A stretch of DNA of 64,000 nt from Prochlorococcus sp. AG-347-K16 (GCA_003281405.1 QCCD01000005.1:1-64000); one strand, 5' to 3'; counted from the stretch's first letter, positions 20,221 through 30,125 are shown. Program-made: numbers and translations. Notes: a model not told the origin generated them from the sequence alone.

Positions 20221-21627
20221 TTATTTTTTTTCATTTAAAATTGACCAGAAATTATGACAATCACCAGCTCCCATATTCAAAATTAAATCACCTTTTTGAG
20301 TTAATTCGTAAAAATTCTTTGTAACTTCATAATAATTATTTATGTAACTAACATTTTTATTTTTTTTATAAATCAGATCAGTAATAATTTTCGAAGTAAT
20401 TTTTTCTTCGTTTCCTTCTCCTGCTCCATAAATATTTGTTATGTAAATCACATCTGCTTTTGATAATTCTTCAGCGAATTCTTTATTAAATTGCTTTACT
20501 CGAGAATATCTATGAGGTTGAAATAAAGCAATTAATCTATTTTTTTGAAATTCATTATTATTTTTTTGCTTAATAAACAATCTTCCTAATTTAATAGTCT
20601 CTTTTATTTCGTTTGGGTGGTGTGCGTAATCATCATATATACTTCTTTCATCTATTTGGCCTCTAAATTCAAATCTTTTTTTTGGCAGTTTCAAATATTT
20701 TAAATTTTTCTTAATTTCTATAAAATCTACCCCTATCATTCTTGAAGCTGCTATTGCTGCGGTGATATTGGATAGATTGTGTAGTCCTGGAATTGGAATA
20801 TTTAAATTACTTATAAAATTTCCATTTTCATAATATTTTCCAATTGTATACTTTGAATTAATTTCAGTCGGAATTATTGCATATGCTACGTTTTTAGCCG
20901 TAGAGTTTGACCACTGACAATTAGAATGAAAATTTTTTCTTGAGATTTCACAATCAAAATTAAGTAATAATTTTTTAGAGTTATTAGCGAAACTTTTAAA
21001 AGAAGATATGACTTCACTTAAATTAGAAAAGTGATCGCAATGATCAAAATCAATGTTATTGATTATTCCAATATCAGATTTATATTTGTCAATAGTCCCA
21101 TCAGATTCATCAACTTCAGCTACTAAGTATTTTGTATTTTTTAAATGACAATTAGAGTTGTAAATAGGAATTATTCCTCCAGTTATTGAAGAAGAATTAC
21201 GTGTACATAACTCAAGTATCGTAGAAAGAAATGTACTAGTTGAGGTTTTTCCGTGGCTGCCTGCTATCGCCAATGCAGTATAAGTTCGCATTAGCATTGC
21301 AAGTATCTCTGAACGATGTTTTATTGATAAATTTTTTTCTTTGCAATACGAAAATTCTTCATTTTCTGGCTTGATCGCAGAGCTTACAACAAAATTAATC
21401 AATCTGTTGGTAAATTTTGAAGTAACAAATTCAATATTTTGTCGAACTTGAGAAGTAAAGATTACTGCACCTAGTTTCTCCAATTTATTAGTTTCATCGT
21501 TTTTAACTAAATCAGATCCTGAAACTGAACAACCTTTTTTAAGTAAACCCATTGCTAATGCTGACATCCCAATGCCTCCGATCCCAATAAAATGAAAATG
21601 GCTTTTCAAAAGTAATTTTTTATCCAA
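20221..21627 (-). CDS. murC: UDP-N-acetylmuramate-L-alanine ligase
   Basis: Adds L-Ala to UDP-MurNAc with ATP. The 468 residues contain the N-terminal Rossmann motif GIGGIGMSALAMGL, the Mur ligase P-loop AIAGSHGKTSTSTF, the VAEVDESDGT segment and the C-terminal DDYAHHPNEI and FQPHRYSR motifs. It is followed by murB. It is divergent from gap2, with a ~190-bp AT-rich spacer. Confidence 0.97.
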   Translation of the reverse strand: MDKKLLLKSHFHFIGIGGIGMSALAMGLLKKGCSVSGSDLVKNDETNKLEKLGAVIFTSQVRQNIEFVTSKFTNRLINFVVSSAIKPENEEFSYCKEKNLSIKHRSEILAMLMRTYTALAIAGSHGKTSTSTFLSTILELCTRNSSSITGGIIPIYNSNCHLKNTKYLVAEVDESDGTIDKYKSDIGIINNIDFDHCDHFSNLSEVISSFKSFANNSKKLLLNFDCEISRKNFHSNCQWSNSTAKNVAYAIIPTEINSKYTIGKYYENGNFISNLNIPIPGLHNLSNITAAIAASRMIGVDFIEIKKNLKYLKLPKKRFEFRGQIDERSIYDDYAHHPNEIKETIKLGRLFIKQKNNNEFQKNRLIALFQPHRYSRVKQFNKEFAEELSKADVIYITNIYGAGEGNEEKITSKIITDLIYKKNKNVSYINNYYEVTKNFYELTQKGDLILNMGAGDCHNFWSILNEKK

Positions 21628-21819
21628 TGTTTATCTTTTACTTAAATCAAAATAACTTCTAGGTAAAATTTTGCTATTTTTTTTTTAAAAAAAAGTTTTT
21701 TTTTCTTGAATTAATACAAAACTAGACTTATTTGCTTAATAAATCAAAAAAACCTTACGTTATTGCACAAAATTCAGTATGATCAGCAACTTAGGTTAAT
21801 CATTTGGAAATTATTAGTT

Positions 21820-22842
21820 ATGACTTTGCGTGTTGCAATTAACGGCTTTGGCAGAATTGGTCGAAACTTTATGCGTTGTTGGCTCAGTAGAGGGGCTTAC
21901 ACTAATATTGAAGTAGTCGGAATTAACGTTACATCAGATCCTAAGACTAATGCTCACTTATTAAAATATGACTCAGTCCTTGGTCAACTTGATGGTGTTG
22001 ATATTCAATATACTGATGATACTTTTGTAATTAATAACAAGACAATTAAATGTTTCTCAGATAGAAACCCACTTAATCTCCCTTGGAAAGACTGGGGTGT
22101 AGATTTGGTTATTGAATCTACTGGAGTATTTAATACAGACGTAGGTGCAAGTAAGCACTTAGAGGTAGGAGCAAAAAAAGTTATCTTAACTGCGCCGGGT
22201 AAAGGTGATGGCGTTGGTACTTTTGTAGTTGGAGTTAATGCTGATACATATAAACACAAAGATTACGATATTTTGAGTAATGCTAGTTGTACAACGAACT
22301 GTTTAGCTCCAGTAGTCAAAGTTTTAGATCAAACTTTTGGGATTAATAAAGGTTTGATGACTACAATTCATAGTTATACAGGTGATCAAAGAATTTTAGA
22401 TAATAGTCATAGAGATCTAAGAAGGGCTAGAGCCGCTGCTACAAACATCGTTCCTACTTCTACAGGAGCTGCAAAAGCAGTCGCTCTTGTATACCCAGAA
22501 ATGAAAGGTAAATTAACTGGAATTGCAATGAGAGTTCCAACTCCTAATGTATCAGCAGTAGATTTTGTTTTTGAATCTTCTAAATCTGTCACAGCTGAAG
22601 AAGTAAATAATGCTCTCAAGGAGGCATCTCAAAGTACAATGAAAGGCATTATTAAGTATGGAGATGAACCATTAGTGTCAAGCGATTATGCAGGTACCAA
22701 TGAATCATCAATTGTAGATAGTGATCTTACTATGTGTATCGGAGATAATCTTGTAAAGGTCCTTGCATGGTACGACAATGAGTGGGGTTATAGTCAAAGA
22801 GTTGTAGATTTAGCAGAGATTGTCGCCAAAAATTGGGAGTAA
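21820..22842 (+). CDS. gap2: Glyceraldehyde-3-phosphate dehydrogenase (Gap2-type, Calvin cycle)
   Basis: Cyanobacterial NAD(P)H-dependent GAPDH that reduces 1,3-bisphosphoglycerate in carbon fixation. I start at ATG 21820 ([19 protein letters not shown]), giving 340 residues; an upstream in-frame start at 21763 would add a non-homologous tail. The active-site Cys lies in [13 protein letters not shown], with the His in [11 protein letters not shown]. The form follows the plant-like GapA/Gap2 branch ([17 protein letters not shown]). It is divergent from murC and its stop directly abuts the convergent thiL stop. Confidence 0.97.
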   Translation: MTLRVAINGFGRIGRNFMRCWLSRGAYTNIEVVGINVTSDPKTNAHLLKYDSVLGQLDGVDIQYTDDTFVINNKTIKCFSDRNPLNLPWKDWGVDLVIESTGVFNTDVGASKHLEVGAKKVILTAPGKGDGVGTFVVGVNADTYKHKDYDILSNASCTTNCLAPVVKVLDQTFGINKGLMTTIHSYTGDQRILDNSHRDLRRARAAATNIVPTSTGAAKAVALVYPEMKGKLTGIAMRVPTPNVSAVDFVFESSKSVTAEEVNNALKEASQSTMKGIIKYGDEPLVSSDYAGTNESSIVDSDLTMCIGDNLVKVLAWYDNEWGYSQRVVDLAEIVAKNWE

Positions 22843-23829
22843 TTAAAAGTGTTTGAAAGGTGTGTTATTAAATAATTTGTTTTTTTGATTATCTTTAAAT
22901 TCTATTGATGGTTCACCATCAGTAAAAAAACCAATATCGTTAATATCTTTATCAAGTTTAGATAAATTTTCTGCCCATTTTTTGGGCAATGAGAAAACTA
23001 ATTCATAATCTTCTCCTCCAAAAAAATAGTATTCGTCCCATTTATCTCCTTTAGGCCAATCCTTATCTTTAGGTATTTTTTCATAGTTTATGATCGCTTT
23101 GCAGTTGCTAGCTATTGCTAAATCTTGTAAGGCTTGAAATAGGCCATCACTGCTATCAGTACATCCTATTCTCCTTATATTTTTATTGGAGCGAGTTTTG
23201 AGGAGATTATTTAGAAAATTCGGGTAAACTCTAGGCCGACAAAAATGTTCAATAGACTTAATGATTAATCTTTCTTTAAGAGAAAATTCATTATCAAAAT
23301 TAATTTTATTTTGTATCAAAAATCCCAGTTTGCTAAGACCATGAATTCCTGTAGTTAAGATTATATCTCCTGGTTTACAAGCGTTTCTTCTTAATTCAAG
23401 CTCACCTTGAATTCCAAAAGCCGTAATTGAAATGATTTTTTCATTCCCCTTTGAGCAATCTCCCCCTAGAATCAATCCGCCATATTCTTTTAATGCTTTA
23501 TTTATTCCTTTGTATACTTCTTCAACCCAAATCCACTCAGTTCTAACAGGTAGAACTAGGCTTATTGTAATACCAATAGTTTTCTTGCTTCCACTAGATA
23601 ATAGGTCAGAGATGTTGCTTACAACTGCTTTCCAACCAAGGTCTTGAGGACAAATACTAATGTCATTGAAATGAACATTTTCCACTAAAGAATCAGTATT
23701 AACAAGTAAATTTTCATTTTTAGTTTTGATTAAAGCGCAATCATCTGAAACTTGATTTTTAGGCATAAATTTTCCTAGCCTATTTATTAATTCTTTTTCC
23801 CCTATATCTTCTAATATTTCTTTATGCAT
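22843..23829 (-). CDS. thiL: Thiamine-monophosphate kinase
   Basis: Phosphorylates thiamine monophosphate to thiamine diphosphate. The 328 residues show the PurM-like fold signatures: QVSDDCALI near the N-terminus, NTDSLVENVHF, the Mg-binding loop GLILGGDCSKG, then GCTDSSDGLFQAL and FGGEDYELVFSLP. The 5' end overlaps the upstream cyclophilin gene by 8 bp, so they are co-transcribed. It is convergent with gap2 with no spacer. Confidence 0.95.
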   Translation of the reverse strand: MHKEILEDIGEKELINRLGKFMPKNQVSDDCALIKTKNENLLVNTDSLVENVHFNDISICPQDLGWKAVVSNISDLLSSGSKKTIGITISLVLPVRTEWIWVEEVYKGINKALKEYGGLILGGDCSKGNEKIISITAFGIQGELELRRNACKPGDIILTTGIHGLSKLGFLIQNKINFDNEFSLKERLIIKSIEHFCRPRVYPNFLNNLLKTRSNKNIRRIGCTDSSDGLFQALQDLAIASNCKAIINYEKIPKDKDWPKGDKWDEYYFFGGEDYELVFSLPKKWAENLSKLDKDINDIGFFTDGEPSIEFKDNQKNKLFNNTPFKHF

Positions 23830-24913
23830 TTAATTTGAGGTTTTCAATCCCTTCTAAAACATCAATTGAAATTATTGTGTCATCTTTAGTAAGTTCTTCT
23901 AGAACATCAAATCCATCTACAACGTAACCAAAGGCAGCATTCCTTCCGTCAATTAAATTGCGACCTGCTGGATTTAATTCTGCTTCATATAAAAAGAAGA
24001 AAAATTGCGATGACCCATCATCAACTGCGGCATTCGAATGGGACCATCCTAGAGTGCCAAGTGTTGCAAAAGGTAATGTTGGCGTTTCTGTGTAAAGACC
24101 TAAATCTTCAAAAGTTTGATTATAAAAAGTATCTTTTTCATTAGGAATTCTAATTTCTAAGGGAACGTGACGTTCTTCATTTGTTTCAGGATCTATGTAT
24201 CCAATATCTTCACCAATTGGATCACCTGTTTGCAGCACAAAAAATTCTTCTGCCCTGTTTATAGGTAAATCTTTGTAGAAGTTTTTTGAAGATAAATCAA
24301 CAAATGCTCCTGCTGTAAGTGGCGCGTTAAATCCATCAACAATAGCTTGCATATCTCCTTTGGAGGTTTTTATATTGACTTTTGCTCTGCCCAGTAATCT
24401 TGGTAAATTATCAAATTCCTGAGGAATAGAGTATGGAAATTCAGTTGGTAAAAAATATTCTTCTAATCCACCTATTTTATCTAAGGCATTTCTTCTGGTT
24501 GCTATAAATGAGTATTTATCCTTTGATTTAGAGTAGTCTTGAAGACTATCAAAATTTTCTTTGAGTTCCAAAAATGTCTTTTCGGCAATTTTCGTTTTAT
24601 CGTTGGGTAATTCTTTAATAATTTTACTCTGGTATTTTTTTAGTAAAGATTGACATTTTGTAACAGTTTTCGTAAGAGCGGGCCATCTTCCTCCTCTTAC
24701 GAGATCACTAGTTTCTTCCAGTTTGTGTTGAATCTCTTGCAACTCAACTTGCTTGATAGGAAGAGCGTTTCTGAGGATTGCATTAGGGTCTTTTACTGCA
24801 TTTCCAGTAGGTAAATCAGCTAGTACTTGAATCGGTTTAAAGAGAAAAACCTGTAAAATTACAATTGATAGGATTAAAAAAAGTTTGTTCTGATTTGATA
24901 AGAATTTTTGCAT
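23822..24913 (-). CDS. CYP38/TLP40-like lumenal cyclophilin
   Basis: The 363-residue protein has a signal peptide (hydrophobic residues ~10-30 ending VLADL), then a ~110-residue helical domain ([21 protein letters not shown]...) and a C-terminal cyclophilin-like domain ([48 protein letters not shown]). This order is that of plant CYP38/spinach TLP40 and its cyanobacterial homologue, thylakoid-lumen factors for photosystem II assembly and repair. The helical domain resembles PsbQ-like bundles in those proteins, and isomerase activity is weak or absent in CYP38. thiL follows with an 8-bp overlap, and efp is divergent. Confidence 0.88.
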   Translation of the reverse strand: MQKFLSNQNKLFLILSIVILQVFLFKPIQVLADLPTGNAVKDPNAILRNALPIKQVELQEIQHKLEETSDLVRGGRWPALTKTVTKCQSLLKKYQSKIIKELPNDKTKIAEKTFLELKENFDSLQDYSKSKDKYSFIATRRNALDKIGGLEEYFLPTEFPYSIPQEFDNLPRLLGRAKVNIKTSKGDMQAIVDGFNAPLTAGAFVDLSSKNFYKDLPINRAEEFFVLQTGDPIGEDIGYIDPETNEERHVPLEIRIPNEKDTFYNQTFEDLGLYTETPTLPFATLGTLGWSHSNAAVDDGSSQFFFFLYEAELNPAGRNLIDGRNAAFGYVVDGFDVLEELTKDDTIISIDVLEGIENLKLNA

Positions 24914-24956
24914 AGCACTCTTGCAGGTTTATGATCCTTGGGGATGTAATACAGGA

Positions 24957-25517
24957 ATGATTTCCAGTAACGATTTTCGCACAGGTACCACCATCGAATT
25001 GGATGGACAAGTTTGGCGTGTTGTAGAATTTCTACATGTCAAGCCTGGTAAGGGTTCTGCTTTCGTGCGAACAAAATTAAAATCAGTTCAAAGCGGCAAC
25101 GTGGTTGAAAAAACTTTTCGAGCCGGAGAATCAGTACAGCAGGCTATCCTTGAGAAGTCTAACCTGCAGCACACTTATGTGGAGTCTGGTGATTATGTTT
25201 TTATGGATATGACAAGTTTTGAAGAGACAAGACTCTCCTCTGAACAAATTGGTAAAGGCGCAAAGTATTTGAAAGAGGGAATGGAGGTTAATGTAATTTT
25301 CCATAATGGTAAAGTTTTAGAAGTAGAACTTCCAATATCTATCACTTTGAAAGTTACAGAGACTGATCCTGGAGTTAAAGGTGATACTGCTAGTGGGGGC
25401 ACGAAACCAGCTATTCTAGAAACAGGTGCTCAAGTTATGGTTCCTTTATTTATTTCTGTGGGAGAAATGATTAAAGTTGATACTCGTAATGACAGTTATC
25501 TTGGACGTGAAAATTAA
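24957..25517 (+). CDS. efp: Translation elongation factor P
   Basis: Relieves ribosome stalling at proline stretches. Starting at ATG 24957 ([17 protein letters not shown]) gives 186 residues, the standard length; the in-frame ATG at 24921 would add 12 residues not seen in the family. The three-barrel fold has the domain I loop [15 protein letters not shown]; the lysine at the PGKGSA tip is the modification site in families that modify it. The end has the signature segment [21 protein letters not shown]. Its stop overlaps the accB start (TAATG), as in many cyanobacteria. Confidence 0.97.
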   Translation: MISSNDFRTGTTIELDGQVWRVVEFLHVKPGKGSAFVRTKLKSVQSGNVVEKTFRAGESVQQAILEKSNLQHTYVESGDYVFMDMTSFEETRLSSEQIGKGAKYLKEGMEVNVIFHNGKVLEVELPISITLKVTETDPGVKGDTASGGTKPAILETGAQVMVPLFISVGEMIKVDTRNDSYLGREN

Positions 25518-26023
25518 TGGCTATGAAATTAGATCATGAAGACTTAAATCACTTAATAGATAAGATCTCTACAAGTGATATACAAGAGTTCTCGCTAGAG
25601 GGAGAAGATTTTAAACTCGAAATAAAAAGAAATTTATTTGATCAGAAACAAGTTATTAATAATTCAGTTTCTAATACTTCATTCGATAAGCAAATTATTG
25701 CAAATCAAAAACCGATAAATGATAACATCCCAGTCGCTAATGAGCCTGAAGCACCTCAGGTAGCCCCTCCAGGGCGTTCTGACCTTATTGAAATTACTTC
25801 TCCTATGGTTGGGACATTTTACAGGGCTTCAGCGCCTGGTGAGGAGCCATTCGTCGAAGTAGGAAATAACGTTAAGGTTGGTCAAACTATATGTATTTTG
25901 GAAGCTATGAAATTAATGAATGAAATTGAATCTGAGTTTAATGCTGAAATAGTAGAGATTCTCGTCGAAAATGGTACACCAGTAGAATTTGGCCAAGTTT
26001 TAATGCGTGTTAAGCAGTCTTGA
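25517..26023 (+). CDS. accB: Biotin carboxyl carrier protein of acetyl-CoA carboxylase
   Basis: Carries biotin between carboxylase and transferase subunits in fatty-acid synthesis. The 168 residues include an N-terminal helical domain, an Ala/Pro/Asn linker (~65-90), and a biotinyl domain with EAMKLMNEIE, where Lys132 is the biotinylation site, and the PMVGTFYRASAPGEEPFVEVG thumb region. It is coupled to efp by TAATG overlap and overlaps pdxA by 24 bp tail to tail. Confidence 0.97.
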   Translation: MAMKLDHEDLNHLIDKISTSDIQEFSLEGEDFKLEIKRNLFDQKQVINNSVSNTSFDKQIIANQKPINDNIPVANEPEAPQVAPPGRSDLIEITSPMVGTFYRASAPGEEPFVEVGNNVKVGQTICILEAMKLMNEIESEFNAEIVEILVENGTPVEFGQVLMRVKQS

Positions 26024-27034
26024 ATTGTTACTCATTTCTACAGCAGCCTTTATCGCCTCAATCATGCTCTGAGATTGAGCAATTCCTTTGCCAGCAATAT
26101 CAAATCCTGTTCCATGATCTGGAGATGTTCTTATAAAAGGTAAACCGATTGTGGTATTTACTGAGTAATTAAGAGCTATTACCTTCATTGGTATTAAACC
26201 TTGATCATGATACATAGCAAGAATGCCATCATGCTTTTCAGCTTTTTTGTCACTCCAAGCTTTTACGGAAGAATTCCAGCAGCTATCTGGTGATAAAGGG
26301 CCTAATAATTCAATATTTCTATTCTTTTTTTTCCATGTAATTAATGCATCATTAAGCCAATCTTTTTCTTCATGGCCTAAAATCCCTTCTTCGCCGGCAT
26401 GAGGGTTTAATCCTGCCACTTTTAAAGTAGGTTTATCAATATAGGTATTACAAAAATCTTTAAAAAGATCTAATTTAGAGTGGATTAATTCTTTAGTTAA
26501 TTTCTTGGGAACCTCACAAAGTGCTATGTGGGTTGTGGCTAGTAGAGTATTAAATCTCCAACCTGTAATTGGTGATTTTGCTGTGAATAACATTCCAACG
26601 TTTTTTACTCCACATGATTTTGCTAGTACTTCAGTTTGACCAGAGAAGTCATGACCTGCTAGAGACCATGATTTCTTGCAAATTGGTCCAGTTACAAGTG
26701 CTGAATCGGGATATTGTTTTACAATTTCTATTGCTTTTTTTAAATATTGGAAACTTGAATCGCCGTAACTTGATTTAGGGTCATTATTTGATGAAGAAAT
26801 TTCGAGATCATGTATCTTTAAATTTTTGGGATTTGTAAGGTTTTCTAATCCTAAGGATCTAAGGTGTTCATATGTATTTTGTAGATTTTTTTTTGATCCA
26901 ACTAATTTAAATTCAATATTTTTTGGTATTTCATAAGAACAAAGTGCTTTTAAGATTATTTCGGGTCCAACACCTGACTCATCTCCTACGCTTATTACTA
27001 CCTTCAATGGTTTATTTGTATTTTGAAAATTCAT
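26000..27034 (-). CDS. pdxA: 4-hydroxythreonine-4-phosphate dehydrogenase
   Basis: NAD-dependent enzyme in pyridoxal phosphate synthesis. The 344-residue protein begins with SVGDESGVGPEIILKAL and has the metal-ligand regions LATTHIALCEVP, AGLNPHAGEEGILGHEE and AMYHDQGLIPMKVIALN. These are the PdxA family motifs. It is convergent with accB (24-bp overlap) and 20 bp after the SDR gene on the same strand. Confidence 0.96.
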   Translation of the reverse strand: MNFQNTNKPLKVVISVGDESGVGPEIILKALCSYEIPKNIEFKLVGSKKNLQNTYEHLRSLGLENLTNPKNLKIHDLEISSSNNDPKSSYGDSSFQYLKKAIEIVKQYPDSALVTGPICKKSWSLAGHDFSGQTEVLAKSCGVKNVGMLFTAKSPITGWRFNTLLATTHIALCEVPKKLTKELIHSKLDLFKDFCNTYIDKPTLKVAGLNPHAGEEGILGHEEKDWLNDALITWKKKNRNIELLGPLSPDSCWNSSVKAWSDKKAEKHDGILAMYHDQGLIPMKVIALNYSVNTTIGLPFIRTSPDHGTGFDIAGKGIAQSQSMIEAIKAAVEMSNNSRLLNTH

Positions 27035-27054
27035 AAAAATTTTAGATTTATTTT

Positions 27055-27933
27055 TTAACTATTTAGATAGCAATTTTTTAAGCCTTTTTTATAATTTTTA
27101 TAAATTAGTTGATATCCGAGGGTTTCGCATAAAAGTTTATTCGAAACTTTTCTATTTTCCATCCAAAAAGATTGAGCTATAGGTGACAATTCCTCTTTTG
27201 CCTCTTCAAATAATATTGGCTTAGGCATTGTTAAACCAAGTAAATCGTAGCAAAATTGAATAACCTCTATCTGAGAACAGGGTTCATCATCTGCAATATT
27301 AATAATTTGGTAAAACTTTAAGGAATTTTTGTTATGTAGTAGATAGATAATTGCATTTGCAATATCAGCAACATGAATTCTCGAAAATACCTGATTCTTT
27401 TTTGAAATAACACGAATTTTTTTATTTTTAATTGCCTCAAAAGCGGATCTTCCAGGTCCATAAATACCCGGTAACCTAAAAATTTGTACAGGCAAACCAG
27501 ATTCAATCCATTCTTTTTCACAATTTAACCTCCTATAACTGCGTTTTTGAAAGGGTTTTGGTTCATTAATTTCAGAAACCCAATCACCCTTGGTATTCCC
27601 GTAAACTCCTGTTGTAGATAAATAGCCAACCCATTCTAGGGACAAACTTTTTAGTTTATTTTTAAGACTTTTTAATACTGGATCATTTCCATTGTTGTCG
27701 GGAGGTATGCAACTAAGAATATGTGTTACTCCATCAAAAATTTTTGCGTCAGGAACCACACCGTTTTCACTGTCGAAAACAAAACTATTCGGATCACTGC
27801 TTATAGATCTTGAGCTTGTTAAGACAGTACAACCGAATTTTTTAATAGTTTTTGCAAAATAACTACCGGTGTAACCACATCCTAAGATTAAAAATTTATT
27901 TTTATTTCCGATTAAGCTTGCAGGCTTCTTCAT
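27055..27933 (-). CDS. NAD(P)-dependent sugar epimerase/SDR family protein (YeeZ-like)
   Basis: The 292 residues open with a Rossmann motif FLILGCGYTGSYFAKTI and have the extended SDR features WVGYLSTTGVYGNTKGDWV (S/T and YxxxN-like region) and PVQIFRLPGIYGPGRSAF, then HVADIANAIIYLL. This resembles the YeeZ/nucleoside-diphosphate-sugar epimerase group, whose substrates are undefined. It lies upstream of pdxA on the same strand with 20 bp between, perhaps co-transcribed. Confidence 0.87.
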   Translation of the reverse strand: MKKPASLIGNKNKFLILGCGYTGSYFAKTIKKFGCTVLTSSRSISSDPNSFVFDSENGVVPDAKIFDGVTHILSCIPPDNNGNDPVLKSLKNKLKSLSLEWVGYLSTTGVYGNTKGDWVSEINEPKPFQKRSYRRLNCEKEWIESGLPVQIFRLPGIYGPGRSAFEAIKNKKIRVISKKNQVFSRIHVADIANAIIYLLHNKNSLKFYQIINIADDEPCSQIEVIQFCYDLLGLTMPKPILFEEAKEELSPIAQSFWMENRKVSNKLLCETLGYQLIYKNYKKGLKNCYLNS

Positions 27934-27965
27934 ATTGGCTTAAAGTAGTACAAATGTATTAATTT

Positions 27966-28196
27966 ATGATGAAGACAGCTCTTAAGCCTGATTTAAAATC
28001 AAAAACTTTCTGGATTAGCAAAAGTTATCCTCGTCTTGAAGAGAAAGAAATTAGTTTAATTAATTTTAAATTCTACCAAAAATTATTTGTTTTTCTTCTC
28101 GCATTTTCGACAATTTTAATATTTCCAGAATCCCCAAAAGAATTGGAAAGTATATGTGAGAGTTATAACTCTAGAAAAATATGTAATGTTTGGTAG
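27966..28196 (+). CDS. Small conserved-type protein with one membrane segment
   Basis: A 76-residue reading frame starting ATGATG. Its first ~45 residues are basic/polar, followed by a hydrophobic segment (KLFVFLLAFSTILIF, ~45-60) and a short tail with two Cys (CESYNSRKICNVW). No family is recognised. It fits exactly between the divergent SDR start and the HNH stop, which begins on the next base, and codon use matches its neighbours, so I take it as real. Function unknown. Confidence 0.6.
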   Translation: MMKTALKPDLKSKTFWISKSYPRLEEKEISLINFKFYQKLFVFLLAFSTILIFPESPKELESICESYNSRKICNVW

Positions 28197-28598
28197 TCAA
28201 GCTGCTTTATATTCTGATTCATCTTTTTCGTAATTTTTATTTTTTACTTTAAAATTAGGATTAGCCCATTGCAGTAATCTAATAGCTAACCTTAAATCTC
28301 CCTCTAACCAAGCTCTTATAGCCATTGCTCTTCGAGGATCATAAAATTTTTGCCTTCTATACCAATACAAAGCATTTTCATCTGATTTATCTCCATTACA
28401 GGAAAGACATGCAGGGACACAGTTTTCTGTTGTACTCAAGCCTCCTTGGCATCTTGGTATTACATGGTCAATAGATTCAGATGGTTTTCCGCAATATATA
28501 CAACTTTTTCCCGTAAACCTATGAATAGATTTTCGCCATTTTCTCAATCTGAACTTAGGACATAAATCCTCTAAAAACACCGCATCATCAATATGCAT
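28197..28598 (-). CDS. HNH endonuclease family protein
   Basis: The 133-residue protein has a canonical HNH core: CIYCGKPSESIDHVIPRCQGG, then NCVPACLSCNGDKSD, i.e. two CxxC zinc pairs framing the DH catalytic residues and the N of the motif. The C-terminal ~45 residues are helical and basic (FYDPRRAMAIRAWLEGDL). Such stand-alone HNH proteins are common in cyanobacteria; the role is unknown (repair, mobile-element remnant or RNA processing). It is not next to an intron or phage gene. Its stop abuts the small membrane protein. Confidence 0.88.
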   Translation of the reverse strand: MHIDDAVFLEDLCPKFRLRKWRKSIHRFTGKSCIYCGKPSESIDHVIPRCQGGLSTTENCVPACLSCNGDKSDENALYWYRRQKFYDPRRAMAIRAWLEGDLRLAIRLLQWANPNFKVKNKNYEKDESEYKAA

Positions 28599-28762
28599 TC
28601 AGAATATTTATTTAAATAAATAATGGCTTGAATATATTAAAAGTCAATAATTACTAACAATTTTTAGGGTAAATTTGCTAGTAGAAATATGTTTTAGTGT
28701 GTTTAGATACAAAATAGTATTTAGTAAATTTGGAAAAAATTATTATCTTTTTAAAAACTTGA

Positions 28763-29227
28763 CTAATAACTATATCTATCAAGTGTTTCATTAGTAAATT
28801 CTTCATTAATTTCTTTATTAGTTTTTTCTAATTCTTTTTCTAATTTTATTTTTTTGTTTTCTCTATTTTGTGCTTCTTTTTCTTTTCTTTTTTTTTCTTT
28901 TTGTAGATCTCTTTCTAGTTGCCTGTTTGGATGCAGAGCATCTAAGTATTCAACGCAATAGCTGAAGTTTTCTCTATCTCTTATGACTGACTCAGTAATT
29001 TGCGCTGCTGCTTGTTTAGGCGAGACTTTAAAAAATCCTCCTTTTTGCTTTTTGATATATGTATATGCTGCATCCCAACTACTTTCATGATCATTTCCAC
29101 CATCTCTCATAGTACAGAAAATTTCTGCTCCAAATGAACCTGCATTTACTTTAGAGGTACTAAAGAATATAGGAGTGAATAATCCAAGAGCTAATAAAAT
29201 TAAATTTTTTTGCTTAAATCTTTGCAT
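28763..29227 (-). CDS. Exported protein with charged C-terminal coiled coil
   Basis: The 154-residue protein has a Sec-type signal peptide (KQKNLILLALGLFTPIFF, cleavage near VNAG). A compact domain (~31-105) has two cysteines that could form a disulfide (IFCTMRDGGN and NFSYCVEYLD). The tail is very Lys/Glu-rich (~108-150) and probably a helix. I do not recognise the family beyond a cyanobacterial hypothetical. The location and Cys pair suggest a periplasmic or lumenal role. A 164-bp AT-rich gap with nothing recognisable separates it from the HNH gene. Confidence 0.75.
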   Translation of the reverse strand: MQRFKQKNLILLALGLFTPIFFSTSKVNAGSFGAEIFCTMRDGGNDHESSWDAAYTYIKKQKGGFFKVSPKQAAAQITESVIRDRENFSYCVEYLDALHPNRQLERDLQKEKKRKEKEAQNRENKKIKLEKELEKTNKEINEEFTNETLDRYSY

Positions 29228-29283
29228 TAAACTTTTTTCTTCATATTTAAAATATCTTTTTTTGTGAATATGTCTATAGAAAT

Positions 29284-29796
29284 TTAAGATTTAATTATTC
29301 CAAATATGTTCAAGAATTTCACAACTAATGGAAGAATTAAAAGGACAGTAATCAACCTTACTGCGTGTAGAGTTGCCACTGCAGCTCCCACTCCATATTC
29401 AGATCCTACAAGACTCATTCCGCTAATCCCTCCTGGTGCAGCTCCAAGAATTGTTGTTATCACATCTATATTCAGTAATCTGCTTGTCCATAATCCAATT
29501 GCCAATCCAGTAATAACTAAAGTAAAAGTTATTAATATAGCTGGCCTCCATAAGATTTGCAGGTCAACTAATGATTCTTTAGTTAATGATGTACCAATTA
29601 CTGTTCCAATTCCGATTTCTAAAATTGTTCTTGTGCCGATTGGCCATTCTGCTATATCAACTTTGCCGCTGATGCTAAGTATGCTTGAGCCTATCAAAGC
29701 ACCTGCTAGAGGAGCAGCAGGAATACCCGTTTTTAGAGCTAAAGCTCCAAAAATACTACCTGCTATTAGATAATAAATTAGATTTATGTTTAACAT
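29284..29796 (-). CDS. AbrB-type membrane protein, single-repeat form
   Basis: The 170-residue protein has about five hydrophobic segments and matches one repeat of the AbrB/AimA-like membrane family: N-terminal GSIFGALALKTGIPAAPLAGALIGSS, and C-terminal LGAAPGGISGMSLVGSEYG with AAVATLHAVRL, a conserved motif. E. coli AbrB is a ~350-residue tandem duplication, whereas this is only one half, so it presumably works as an oligomer. This is unrelated to the DNA-binding AbrB regulators. The substrate is unknown. Confidence 0.82.
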   Translation of the reverse strand: MLNINLIYYLIAGSIFGALALKTGIPAAPLAGALIGSSILSISGKVDIAEWPIGTRTILEIGIGTVIGTSLTKESLVDLQILWRPAILITFTLVITGLAIGLWTSRLLNIDVITTILGAAPGGISGMSLVGSEYGVGAAVATLHAVRLITVLLILPLVVKFLNIFGIIKS

Positions 29797-29917
29797 AAAT
29801 TTGAAAGATGATTGAATATAATATTAGAAAAAATTTTTTTTTTTAGTTTATATTCAGATTAAATTTTTAGTTTTCTCTCGTAATGTCCCCTTTTGTTGGC
29901 ATAATATTACTTAAAGC

Positions 29918-30124
29918 ATGAATTTTATGTCTTCACAAATTGCATACAAAGATAATAAAAGCCGCATAAAGAAAAAATTATCTTTTTTTGAGGGTGGCCA
30001 TCAACTAGAAAAATTAGAATTTGCTCTCGCCATAGCACAAACAAACGGTGATGAAAAAAAATCAATCGTTCTTAGAAAAAAGATTTTTGAATTAGGTGGA
30101 AATGTTGAAGAGCCTGGTACTTAA
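29918..30124 (+). CDS. Small hypothetical protein
   Basis: A 68-residue, Lys/Glu-rich soluble protein; start could be ATG 29918 or ATG 29927 (MSSQIAY). It looks like two helices (LEKLEFALAIAQTN and KKSIVLRKKIFELG) with a Gly-containing turn, and a GNVEEPGT tail. No family is recognised. It ends 1 bp before the convergent aminotransferase stop, typical of real genes here, and the 121-bp upstream gap leaves room for a promoter. Function unknown. Confidence 0.6.
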   Translation: MNFMSSQIAYKDNKSRIKKKLSFFEGGHQLEKLEFALAIAQTNGDEKKSIVLRKKIFELGGNVEEPGT

Positions 30125-30125
30125 A

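Noticed and set aside
28197..28598. HNH gene as an intron or homing-endonuclease insertion
   Set aside because: It does not interrupt any gene and has no intron-like flanks.
29306..29773. 155-residue plus-strand frame opposite the AbrB-type gene
   Set aside because: It is the mirror of a conserved membrane protein; composition is Pro/Thr-rich noise and no domain is seen.
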